Below, piece by piece: positions 36,743-47,589 of a stretch of 64,000 nucleotides of DNA; position 1 is the first letter of the stretch; the number at the start of each line of letters is the position of its first letter. The position numbers were made by a program, and so were the translations under genes. The notes under the pieces were generated by a model. The model had not been told where the DNA came from, made no database searches, and worked only from the letters and a program-made list of their open reading frames with translations. Origin of the DNA: Cokeromyces recurvatus (taxonomy: Eukaryota > Mucoromycota > Mucoromycetes > Mucorales > Mucoraceae); assembly GCF_025118155.1 (NCBI RefSeq), contig NW_026251405.1:186001-250000 (forward strand), in the 5' to 3' direction.

Positions 36743-37760
36743 TTACTTTCGTCGTTTTGATAATTGCTGAGGACCAATATAAGCTTCATTGTGTATATAA
36801 TCAGGATCCAAATCAGATCTTTTAAGACATGTCAAACAGACTTTGATATTTGATTTACCTACAACTGCTTCTAATCGTTTAGGTAAAGGTCGTACGGTTA
36901 ATTCAACAATAGGATAACAGCTGTCTGTAGGAAGAAAAGCGGATGAAGGAGATGTAGAATAAATAAAATCAGTTGCCTTTGAACCCTTGGGTGGCCTTCC
37001 ACGACGAGGTGTTGCCTTCATAACTGAAGTTGCAGATTCATTACCGTTACTACAACTCATGTGTCTCTCTTGTCGATAAAAGACATGCTTCGGGTGTTCA
37101 CAATAACCAATTTTAGTTGAAGTAGCCTTCTTTTGTGTAGTCATGTCACTTTCTTCTAAACTGGATCTCTTTTTCTTTTTTTTTATAGAAGGTATTGATT
37201 TAGGACTACCACTACTACTGCTGCTGCCATTATTAAAGGAATATTCAAACTGCTGCGGTAAGAATGCAAATTGTTGTTGCTGTGATGGATATCGATGAGA
37301 AGATAAAGTAGGTTCACTAGATGATATTGAAGTCAGGAATGCCATAAAATATGGATCTTCCATTGGATCTTCCTCATTATATTTACATGACGGATCAAGA
37401 TCTACGAGGGGGAGGGAGAAAAAAAAAGTAAATATACATACATACGCATATATACGCATATATGATTAAATAGTTTTGCAATACTATTTTATATGTACAC
37501 TTTATAAATTTACCACTTGTAAAACTCAAGATATCATCATAAAAGTCTTGGAAATGACTTGACATATAAGAGATGTTTGTATTATAATAATTGTAATTAT
37601 TATTCGTAGAATGAGTTGCGGAAGAAGAAGAAGGTATTTTTATGGCTTTTAATTGCGTTTGATATAATGAATCGTTTTCTGTATTATCTGATAAATTTTC
37701 TTTCAAATCTTCTTTTACTATTTGAGAATCGTGATCGTTACTAGAATTATGATTGAACAT
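36743..37760 (-). CDS. AT-hook protein of unknown function
   Basis: Two exons, 37760-37514 and 37401-36743; 301 aa from the Met at 37760. I do not recognise the family as a whole. Visible: Ser/Asn/Gln-rich, probably disordered N-terminal half; a basic KKKKKRSSLE patch; a Cys/His segment YCEHPKHVFYRQERHMSC; a classic AT-hook, PRRGRPPKGSK, expected to bind the minor groove of AT-rich DNA; and a conserved-looking C-terminal end with a CxxC pair (VCLTCLKRSDLDPDYI) and a basic SKRRK tail. It is probably nuclear. Upstream in-frame Mets (37823, 37850) would add a hydrophobic stretch translated from an ATTTT-type repeat, which I regard as leader. Confidence 0.75.
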
Positions 37761-38266
37761 TTGATAAATGCAAAGTAAGAGAAATAAAATAAAATAAAAA
37801 GAAAGACCATATCTTTTTGACATTTTTATATGAAGTAAATAAACTGGCATCAGCTAACTTACTTTACTTTTACTATACTTAATTTAGAGTTTTTTTTTCT
37901 TATATAGATATGATGATGAATTTATAATCAACTGTCTTTATGCCTATTTTATAGGTTGTTTTACATTAAGTAAAACTAGTTGGCAGCAAGTAGTCTAAAG
38001 AAGAAAAAGAAAGAAAAAAAAACTAATCAAACGGAAGGACCAATGGTAGATATACATCATAAGTTCATAATGATAATAACACTTTATATAAATATAGAAC
38101 TCCATCAATAAGTAAATCGTCTATTCCTCTATAAATACACCCCACACGAATAGAACAGGAAATAATTCACTCTTCTTCTTCATATGAATTCATAATCATA
38201 ACAGGTTTTCAGGTCGTCTAATTTTCGGGAATTTGGTCTGTTTTAAATATAGCTGTCAACGGGCAA

Positions 38267-38316
<50 letters not shown>

Positions 38317-38711
38317 AAGAGGAGAGAAAAGAGAGAAAAGAGTGAGTGAGTGAGAGTAGAAGACATTGAGTTTGTTTATAATTATGACATCCATGCCTTT
38401 TCTTGTTTAACATAGAAGTGCATCTATTTTATTATATTATTTTTCGTTATTGAATCATGTATTCTCGAGATCTATACTTGATATTTGATTTAAAAATAAA
38501 ATTATATGATTTAGAGCATGATAAATTAGCACCAATAGCGATAATTTATCAATGACATAAAAGATATTAATTAGAATGCGATCTGTATATGCTAATGATA
38601 TCCCATAAGGCAATCAAATTTAAAAAGGAAAAAAAAAAAAGGTAAAATAAAGTAAAAGTAAAATTAAAAAAAAATCGTTGCTTTATTTATTATACGCAGC
38701 TATAATCCACT
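37761..38711. other. Intergenic region with CA microsatellite
   Basis: About 950 bp: upstream region of the AT-hook gene, then the CA microsatellite and purine-rich AGAG sequence, then AT-rich sequence up to the stop of M13 peptidase B. No gene recognised. Confidence 0.55.
38271..38314. repeat. CA dinucleotide microsatellite, 22 units
   Basis: Perfect CA repeat followed by a purine-rich tract with GAGA and GTGA units to about 38355. Confidence 0.95.
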
Positions 38712-39808
38712 CTACCATATTTCACATTTATTAACAGGATTCATGGGACTATCAGCTGGACAATGAAAGATTTTTGCGAATTCAGCATTATTTTGAACCA
38801 CACCATTAACACGAGCAGTTGCTGGTGAATGCACGTCAGTAAAAACCTATTATATATAAAATTAGGTATGTCTAATTACAAATTATTATCTATCTATCTA
38901 TATACCATTCGATAAGCTATTTCGGGTCTTTGTTTCTTACACCAAGTACGACCAAAATTAATAAAAAATAAAGCTTCAGGGGCTAATTTTTCTAAACCAG
39001 GCAACAGTTGCTGTTGTTGTATCTTGTTCGATACTAGTTTCTGGTATGCTACTAAAGATGCGGAGATTCCTCCATTATCTGCCAAATTTTCTCCGAGAGT
39101 TAACTAAATTAATTCATTTTTGTTATTTATACTTTTTTTTTCTTTTAAGGAAATCAAAATTTACTTTTCCATTAATATGAATCGAATTATTATCAGGACC
39201 TGTTGTATTAAATTTAGAATACTGATCAATAAAGCATTGCGTCTTTTCTTCAAATTTTGTTGAAGTTAGATTTGTCCACCAATTATTTAAATTTCCATTC
39301 CCGTCAAACTTTCTACCAGAACTGTCAAATGCATGCTATGATGTATATATACACATATATATATATATTAATAATGAGCCATTGGATAACAGGTATAAAC
39401 CAGATTCACACTTACGGTTAATTCATGACCAATTATCATACCAATACTACCGTAATTTAAATAATCTGGATAAAATGAATTATAGAAGGAAGGCTGCAAG
39501 ATACCAGCAGGGATAACAATTTGATTCATGTTGGGTGAATAATATGCATTCACTGTTTGAGGTGACATGAACCATTCATCTCTATCCACCTCTTGTCCTA
39601 CTTTCTTCCACATCTTTTTCACGTACCATATGGCAATATTGTTTTCAGTATCATAGAAACTAGTTTTGTTGACATAAAGATCCTCATAATAGCTCTTGAT
39701 TGAATTCGGCTCTCTCAGATCAGGTGATATAATACTATACCCAACTTTATGCTTAATTAAATTCAGCTATAATAATAATAATAATATATAAATATAGATA
39801 CATGTATA

Positions 39809-39857
<49 letters not shown>

Positions 39858-41616
39858 AAATCCCTCCTTGCCATGCTTTTTTAAATACCTTTTCTATCGC
39901 TTTAAGTCTAGTTTGTTCGTCTAACCATTCAATGTTTGGAAGACGATTTAACCATGCCTCATGTACAGTCGTCAACAGTGCCTCAGCTTTCTTTCTTTCC
40001 TCTTCCCCACCAAATTTCTGTAAAGCATAATAGCGACCCATGGAATTGGATAAAGCACTGCTAGTGTAACTGACGCATGTTCTCCATCGAGGCTGCTCCA
40101 CTGATGTGCCCATGGATATCTCACCATTCATTTTCCGATAGGCAGCACGAGAGGATTCATCCAAGGTATATACTTTGTTGAGCACATAAATGATGATAAA
40201 ATAGTCTTGTAATGTCTGTAATTTGACTCTGTTACTCGATAGTAATAAATTAAGTCTTTCATAATATAGAGGGGTTCTGATAATAACCGTATCTGGTGTA
40301 TAAATACTATCTGATGGTATCAAAGAATTAATAATTGAAGCCCAATCCATGAATGGATACTTGTTCTGAAATTCTGAGAGTTGAATAGGATTATAGAGTT
40401 TTATAGGATCCTGTAAGTCTTCACTATAGAATAAAGATGTTAGGAAAAAAAAAAAGAGAGAGAGAGAGGGGGGAGGAGGGGGTTATGTATATGATATGCA
40501 AGAAAAAAAAATTACTTTTTAAGGGACATATTAGCCAATTGGGCTTCAAAAGCAATAAACTCATCTACAGTAGCTGAGATCTTTTCCTGTGACCAAAAAT
40601 GAAATCCATACTTTTCGCTTGCTTTAATACGAAAGATACTATCTTCTATACTATTTGAAAAATGACCCAACACTTTATAAAGAATATCATTCAAACCATT
40701 TTTATATTTTTCTAAAACTTTAGGATCCTCATAATATTCTTTAGATGGCAATACAAGTGAAGCTTGATCCAATAAAATAACATTTATATTTTGGTTTTTA
40801 TCATCTTGATCAACAAATAATGAGAACAGAGTAGAGATACCGTATTGATTAAACAGTGACATAGTTTGACTGATGACCTGAATATTGTCCTTTGAAAAAT
40901 AGAGAGATTCATTATTATTATTACTGTCGTCATTGCTATTTGAATTTGTGTTTATAGGAAAGATTTTATTCTGAAATACGGCAATATCTTCATAAATAGG
41001 TGTAGGTCCCAATGAATTAATGTAAGTAAGGTTCATACACGTATCATAATAAGTTTTCATCATTCCAAAGTTTTCTTTATCTACTGCTTCTTGTTCCTGC
41101 GTATGAAATTCAGTATCTATAGTAGATAAAGACTGATAAATCTCTTCATAATTCCCTTCTAAAATTGTATGCATAGCATCGATAATAATATCGTTTGTTT
41201 CCTCAAAAGTGCCGTTGGCTATCCGTAAATAAATAAATAAATAAATAAAATAAAATAAAGCGTACATATAATATGAGTAAAGGCTTATTTACATGCTCTA
41301 TCTTCAGCAATAGTAGCTCTTTTCAACCAATTACCACCTATGAAATGTCAAAATCAGACTATATATGATAAATTTATATATATTTACAAGTATATTGATA
41401 AAAATCTGAACAAGGATCTATATTGAAATCTATATCATCTAGAATACTTTTTGCTATCTCGATACATGCTTGTGATGAACACGTTGTCAAGTTATTACTT
41501 GTAGGACCTATTTCCATCCTATATGAATATATAGGGGAAAACAAAAAAAAAAAAAGGGAAAAGGAAAAGGAAAAAGGAAAAAGGAAAAAGGAAGAGAAAA
41601 GTTTAAATTTTCTCAT
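38712..41616 (-). CDS. M13 family zinc metallopeptidase B (neprilysin/ECE-like)
   Basis: Paralogue of the gene at 7962-10744. Exons: 41616-41388, 41337-41293, 41218-40516, 40423-39889, 39766-39416, 39335-39165, 39103-38906, 38846-38712; 788 aa, in frame. Visible: NIDPCSDFYQYTCGNW near the start; NAYYSPNMNQIVIPAGILQP, the standard substrate-binding region; HELTH zinc motif (about 618-622), with the intron between HELT and H as in copy A; GENLAD third ligand (about 683); ending NKCEIW. From 41616 the protein starts MRKFKLFSSFFLFPFSFS, a plausible signal anchor, although that stretch is a pyrimidine repeat. A later Met at 41517 would give a soluble form. The active site is more canonical than in copy A. 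Confidence 0.92.
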
Positions 41617-41764
41617 GATTTTTTTTTTTTTTTAAAAAAAATAATAATGAAACTTTACTATACATAAAAATCTATCTCTATGCATTACTCCTGTTTAAGT
41701 AATGTGTTATTACGATTAAGAAGAATTTTATTTAAAAATTAAAAAATGACCAATAAGCACATAG

Positions 41765-41774
41765 TATTTATATA
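41765..41774 (-). promoter_or_regulatory. Possible TATA box for M13 peptidase B
   Basis: TATATAAATA on the minus strand, about 150 bp upstream of the start at 41616. In such AT-rich DNA this is weak evidence. Confidence 0.35.
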
Positions 41775-41884
41775 CTGGTCAGATCGCTATGGAAAGAAAA
41801 ACCCCTTTGGGATAAAAGGGAAAATGTTAAAGTGTATGTATAAATGATGATGATTAACTATCAGAAAATCGTTGTTGTACTGAA

Positions 41885-42085
41885 AGAAGATGATGGTCAG
41901 AGGGTTCAGGGATTTGGGAGTGAAGCTAGATAGTCCATCTCCAAGCAGAATTACACATATAGAAGGCCAGCGTATGAGCCAGACATCAATTGATTTTCTC
42001 ACTTTCTTAGTATGGAATGTTGATGGTAATAGATTCAAGAGATAAGAGAGTGGATCTTCAATAGATTTGGGGCGTCTGGAGGCGG
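41885..42085 (-). pseudogene. Relic of an unrecognised repeated protein (copy T)
   Basis: The minus strand reads RRPKSIEDPLSYLLNLLPST, FHTKKVRKSIDVWLIRWPSI and CVILLGDGLSSFTPKSLNPL. The LLNL.P and W..RWP motifs and their spacing match copies L and R around the transposon at 22-24 kb. No start or end is evident, so it is a fragment. Function unknown. Confidence 0.5.
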
Positions 42086-42508
42086 TTATGCAAATGCAAA
42101 CAAGAAAAACTATTAATGTGTTATTACTGTGATTTGCATTTGAAATTCAAGATTTTCAAAAATAGAAATTCAAACTTTTTTCTGGCCAATCAAAATCCTC
42201 ATAGTCCATTTAAATTTTCTGTCTACCAATTGAAACTTCCTGTTACCATTCAATTTTCTTTAAAGTGGAGGCATATCAAATTTATTGTAGAAATAAATGC
42301 TTACTCTAATCTGAAGTCGACTTTTTATTTCTGATAAGGCGACGTTTTTTATTATTATGATATTTTATTTTCTGCTATAAAAACTAAACTTTTTTTTTGG
42401 ATTGTTACGGTCACGGTTGCCAGTTGGATCTTATGAAATTCAACAAGCACAATTCTTTTTTCACTCTTCAGTTTTTATTACAATGAGTGAAAGTAGATAA
42501 ACCCATAA

Positions 42509-42994
42509 AGTCAAATTGAATACTTTGCTGATAGCTCTTTAGCTAGAAAAGTTTTACAAAACCCTAAATTGATTGAATTGCTTGCTGGATCCATTATAAA
42601 AAAGGATTGTCCTAGTTTCAGTTTTGTTCAAGTAGAATTTTCGGGTAATGATTCTTATTTTGTTCTTTACATGGCTCAATCATGTGCAATCCTTTTGGAG
42701 ATTCAGTCAAACCTTACAAAAAATTCGATGAAACAATCAGTTGAAAAATGCTTGGAGGTATTCTACCGCTTTGACATACAACCTTTGCTTGTTATTCTTT
42801 GTACCGACAAGATTTCCTCCTCGGTAAGATTACTGTTATTACCCACTTTGGAAAATTCTCATAGGCAGATGTTCAATAGTACTGTATGGGCGGAGAAGTG
42901 CCTAATTATCCTCAAAGATGCAATTAACTTAAGTGAAGACGAATCAAACAAACTTGACCCATTAGCGGTATTTGCGATCTATTTTTTCCGATGA
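42509..42994 (+). pseudogene. Possible Rpn/PD-(D/E)XK-like nuclease-related fragment
   Basis: An open frame of about 161 codons without an in-frame ATG at its beginning: EYFADSSLARKVLQNPKLIE, LLAGSIIKKD, FVQVEFSG, CAILLEIQSN, CLEVFYRFDIQPLLVILCTD, ending at a TGA. The LLEIQ strand followed by a tyrosine-containing helix and a hydrophobic LLVILCTD strand recalls the transposase-associated PD-(D/E)XK (Rpn/YhgA-like) nucleases that occur in many copies in Mucorales-type genomes. This is inference from pattern only. The 5' end appears lost, and it is surrounded by other mobile-element relics. Confidence 0.4.
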
Positions 42995-43179
42995 TGAAAT
43001 GCAGAAACAAAAGCTGCGAGATATTGGAAATCCTATTCTGAGGGATATAAGTGATTGTTAGTCGTACTTGCGACATTCATAACAGGGTTTTTCTTGTAAT
43101 AGTTTTCAATGTAGAGTTGCCTATAATTTTAAGACAAGGCTACACAATTATTATAAAAGTCAATGAAAGGACTATATTG

Positions 43180-43335
43180 TATGGAAAGATGAAACATACA
43201 GCGTAAAGGTATAAGAAATAGATCAACCTCTATTTGGTGGGATTAATTGTGACTCAGGTAATATAATATTTAGAGGCAAACGATTATAAAAGCAACCTGT
43301 AGTTATAATGTAACATCTTTTAACTGAATAATTAT
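43180..43335 (+). pseudogene. Decayed coding remnant, unknown
   Basis: One frame reads VWKDETYSVKV, stop, EIDQPLFGGINCDSGNIIFR, GKRL, stop, KQPVVIM, stop, HLLTE. The protein-like composition between single stop codons, unlike the surrounding AT-rich sequence, suggests a mutated coding segment, possibly part of the same element as 42509-42994. Not identified. Confidence 0.3.
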
Positions 43336-44524
43336 CTCCAAAGGACTTTAAACAGATTTATTAGTTATTTTTTCATATTTTTCAGTACCAAAACTGGTCC
43401 TTCTTGAGTGTTGCTTTTCAGCTATTATTCTGTTTACTGATAGACTATTACAACTATTTAAATGTTCTATTTTCAAGAAGAATTCTAACGAGTTTTTTCT
43501 CATCTTTTAAACTAAAGATAAATAGATATTTATTATTATTTTTAGTACTTGTTACAGTATGCGATAGATAAAGGGATCACAGATGACACACAAACGTAGA
43601 TGTTGATTCTGAAATAGTCTTGTTATCTGGGGGGGAAATCACTCAAAGGCATAGTTCTTTTTAAAAACAGACCCAAAGGTGTTTCTTAAACATGTTGTAT
43701 TTAGCTTTATTTTTATGTTGTATCGAAATTGATTGCATTTGCTTTAATGCAGAAATATTATTATAATAGAAGATATTCATAAGTTAGCAGTTGCTTACAT
43801 ATTGTATTATAGACATTACTTGCTTTCATATTATGATGAATTATAGCCTATTTAATTAGATAAATTGGTATACACTAATATCCTCTTCTTGCATATAGAC
43901 GAAGACTTTTCCTCTTTTTTTTAGTTTCTGTTTTGGTAAAAGAAAGACTCAAGTTGTATCAAGATTGAAAAAAAAAGAAAAGAAAAGCAGATACAGATAT
44001 GATGATTAATTACATAGTTGATGAAGAGAAGAAGCATAATAGTCAATGAAAAAAGATGAGAAAAATAGTAAGAATAGGTAAAACGTGGCTGCTTAGGTAG
44101 TTGAAATATTTTGATTTTCACATGCAGTAATATAATACAGAAATTGACTTTTTTTTTTTAGCTGAAAAAGTTTAAAGAAGAAAGTTTTAAAGAGACTCTA
44201 ACTGTCTTTTGTATGAACCATGTCCAATAAAGATATTATTCATCTTCTAAAGATTAATAGATACATGGTAGTTGATATCTTGCGATATAAGCTACAAAAA
44301 TTAAATCTTTTGATCTTAATGAGCATAAATTATCAAGATTTTGTAGTTGATATATTATCGATGCCTTAAATATTAGCTACTAAAAGTGTATTTATGTAAT
44401 ATATCTACTATTATTATTAGCATACAATCAATATTACTAATAATAACAGGACTATCCCCTTTATCAATTTTAGAATGGCGATAAAAGGCCTAAATTATGC
44501 AACAAGTCCTAAATGCAACTAGTA
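43336..44524. other. AT-rich region among relics, nothing identified
   Basis: About 1.2 kb with no recognisable protein. Includes a G8 run near 43630. It lies between the unknown remnant and a degenerate Tc1-like element. Confidence 0.4.
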
Positions 44525-45684
44525 CAGTGCGAAATGGCAAATTTTTAAAAATCCTAAACTAGATACTCATGATCTAGCCCTTGAGCGAAAATAGAGAAAA
44601 TAGCTTAAAAAAAAAATTAAAAGAGGGTCCTGAATAGGATATATATGAAAAGAAAACTAATAAAGTCAATTGTGCCAAAAGTCAGCTACAAGAAAAGTAT
44701 AAGGGATTATCGTATAAACTACTTTAATCAATATCTTTTTGTCTTAACAAAAGATGCATTTGATACTTTAACAAAAGTCTTTGAAGGGTTTAGTTTAGAA
44801 TTTATATCCAAGGAATGTAATATATCAATCAAATGAGCTACATTCCATGCAAGAAATGATAAAAGTAGACTTTAAACAAAAATTTGAATGGATAAACTTA
44901 GATATGACGTTTCTCTAAAATTGTATTTTTATTGATGAAACTGACTAATTTTGATATTAATATGAGGCCGAAAACCGTTCGTTCAGTTTATGGTACTCCA
45001 GCTGTGATTATTATCCCAATTACTAAAGCAGCATTCTATACAGTTCTTGAAGCAATCTCTGCTATAGTAGGTGTTGTAAATATCGAGTTGAGGATTCCTC
45101 AAGTCCCAAAAAAATAAAAAAAATAAAATAAAATAAAAAAAAAAAAAAAAGATAGCTGGAGCTCATAAAAGAAGGAACACCTCTCCAAAAAGCCCCAGCT
45201 TCTAAAGATATAGTAACGGACCATTACCTGAACTTTATTTCAAAGATGGATAAAGTGCCCTGAAATGAAAGGATTTTACCTTGTTATGGATAATGCACCA
45301 ATTCATATCTTTAAAGAAGTTGAGAAAATAATTATAGCACGAGGCTGTCTTTTTCCTTACTCTTCTGAGCTCAATCCTATAGAGCAATTTTGGGCAAAGT
45401 AAGACGTAGTTATTTTAATGAAAATGAGGATTTAAGAACAAGAATAGCTGAAGCCTGTAATAATATTCCATCAAGTAATATTAAAGGCTTTATTCAGAAC
45501 TCTGTTAATATATTTGGAAAATGCTCAAGCAATGAGTCTGTATAATACTTATAAAAATTGCCGTTTGAAATCATATCAAGTTGCCAATTGAAATTTTTGG
45601 AAAAAAAAAAAAAAGTTGCTAATTGAATTTGAAAAAAATTGTCATTAATTTTTAAAAACTTCCTATTTGACGCTATGCGCACTG
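44525..45684 (+). mobile_element. Degenerate Tc1/mariner-type element, about 1.16 kb
   Basis: Probable boundaries: CAGTGCG at 44525 after a TA, and its inverted copy CGCACTG ending at 45684. Inside both ends lies a TTTTTAAAAAT block (left near 44542, right near 45650 in inverse orientation). The TIRs are much eroded and no TA follows on the right. Internally it holds a decayed transposase different from the one at 22-24 kb. Confidence 0.6.
44645..45545 (+). pseudogene. Tc1/IS630-type transposase remnant
   Basis: Pieces in order: an N-terminal fragment from 44645 (KDAFDTLTKVFEGFSLEFIS); the first catalytic block FIDETDFDINMRP near 44932, followed by SVYGTPAVIIIPITKAA and ISAIVGVVNIELR; a long A-rich insertion near 45112-45150; the second block LVMDNAPIHIFKEVEKII near 45285; and NPIEQFWAK near 45375. 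Multiple stops, frame changes and a shortened D-to-E interval show it is dead. The sequence type (DNAPIH, LNPIEQFW) is that of IS630/Tc1 transposases and differs from the DNCKIHH type of the better preserved element, so two families invaded this region. Confidence 0.85.
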
Positions 45685-46207
45685 GAAGTATTATTTATTA
45701 CCATATTTGTCGAATATTACTTTTTTATTTTATCCAAAAAGACGAATGCTGTCACCATGCATGTGTATATTTTATTTATTTCGAAAAAAAAAAAAAAAAA
45801 CTAAAATTTAATTTTTTTTTCAACTACCGCAAATTGGCTCAGCGTCGGAACTATCATGTATAGATATAACAATGTGTATTTTTTTTTTTTTCTTTCTTCT
45901 TTTGTACAACGAAAAAAAAAAAAAAAAGTTACTGTTCATATTTCTAGATTGTGCATGTATTATATGCTTTATTAAATATACATTAAACAGCTAATATATT
46001 CCCTCTATTGTATTTCCTTTTTTTTCTGATTTTTCCCGATCAAAATACATATTTTAAATAGTAAGAAACTCGCTTTTTATTATTATTGTTTTATTTTATT
46101 TTTTGGTTTATTCATTCAATTAATCGACAAATGTAGATTCAACATTTCATTCTAACTGTAAAAATAAAAAAAAAGCTATTTAACGAGTATAATAATATAG
46201 CATAAAA
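45685..46207. other. Upstream region of the YEATS gene
   Basis: About 520 bp, AT-rich, with several A and T runs of 15-18. Presumably contains the YEATS promoter. No gene recognised. Confidence 0.5.
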
Positions 46208-47544
46208 ATGGTAAAGAAAAAAATATATACATGCATATTTTTACAATAACGATATAATACATTTTTTTTAGAGTGAATATTTTCAAGATATAAAGATTAT
46301 CTGTCAAAATCATGTTATGAAAGGAAATTCTAGAGCTTCTGAAGGGCATCCTTGGAGGAATTGGAAGATTAAATTAGTGGCAGTAGACAATCATCGAGAA
46401 AATAAGGGTAAATTAAATCATTTATTGGATCATGTTGAATATATATTACATCCAACATTTGATAACCCAAGAAGAGGTATAGAAATAGGAATAAGATTTC
46501 ATATTCATCAAAGAAGGCTTATAATCTATTTTATAGTGTTTGTAAAGGAACCTTATTTATTACAAGAGAAAGGATGGGGTGAATTTGATATGCGAGTTAT
46601 TCTTTATTTTAAAAATCATGTCACAGAGCCTGAAAATATCTTTTTTGATTTACATTTTCGCGAACATACTTATACCATTATGCATAGAATATTTTTTAAT
46701 AATCCCTCAACTGACTTAATTCAGCTCTTAAATTCTGTATCAATAAATATAAATAATAACGACTCTTCTTTATCTCCATCTTCTTATAACGAATATCATA
46801 AAAAGCGACGTACAAGTCCATTAATCACAAATAATTCAAAAAAAGTGAGAACACCGCCTTCTCCTGCTCAATTTAGTGATGGTTCATTAACTCCTTCTTC
46901 TTATAACACTATGAAGTATCCAACGTCTCCTTCAACAAATATGGTACTTAATGGGAATGAAGTAACGACTGAGGATTTATTAAATCGAACGAGTAGACAA
47001 AAGAGAACAAATCAATATCATCAAGAGGGTATCATTATTGATGATGTATATGATGAAAAGGATCTAGAGAATGTGAATCCAATACATAATAAATTTGTAG
47101 ATAAAAATATACGATTAGCTTGGGGATTACCACAGGTAGATTGGCTTGGCTTAGCTTAGCTTAGCTTAGCTTTAAAAAAGTGAACATACTATTTTAACTA
47201 TTTCTTATCATTAAGGGCTTTGATATTCTGGAATTAGCTAGAAGATTAAGTTCAAGGACAATGGATCAGACTGAAGAAATTGAATCCATTATTAAAAGTC
47301 ATAAAAAAGAGGATATGTTAGTGGAAGAAAATGACGGTAACAAATAATTATCTACAATCAACATGTAACACGACTAATATTTTCTTTTCAAGATGAATTT
47401 GTAGTCGATTTATATTCTTTAGGGCCAGATTTACTTAATTTATTATGGGATTATACAGAAAAGAGAACAAACCCACATAATCCCTCTATATTATCACCCT
47501 TTTCACTTGTACAAGCAAATACCAATATAAGTGAAGATGATTGA
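46208..47544 (+). CDS. YEATS-domain chromatin protein
   Basis: Reader of acylated histone lysines found in chromatin and transcription complexes (the AF9/ENL, Yaf9 and Taf14 families). Proposed exons: 46208-46210 (ATG only), 46272-46476, 46537-47135, 47216-47336, 47393-47544; 359 aa. The YEATS domain spans about residues 15-130: GHPWRNWKIKLVAVD, VEYILHPTFDNPRR, KEPYLLQEKGWGEFDM and NPSTDLIQLLNS. A Ser/Thr/Pro/Asn-rich linker follows. The C-terminal segment (LYSLGPDLLNLLWDYTEKR) could be an ANC1-homology-like protein-binding domain. The single-codon first exon is inferred from ATG followed by GTAAAG and from overall frame. The 60-base intron 2 has no stop and is in frame. It ends 45 bp from the convergent HEL2 gene. 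Confidence 0.88.
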
Positions 47545-47589
47545 TTACATAATTATTTATACACATACATAAATACTTTTTTTTTTGTT

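Noticed and set aside
42118..42330. Repeated CAATTGAAA/AATTTGAAA motifs considered as a terminal repeat pairing with 45550-45660
   Set aside because: Similarity is short, partly in direct rather than inverted orientation, and explained by base composition; the CAGTGCG ends define the nearby element better.
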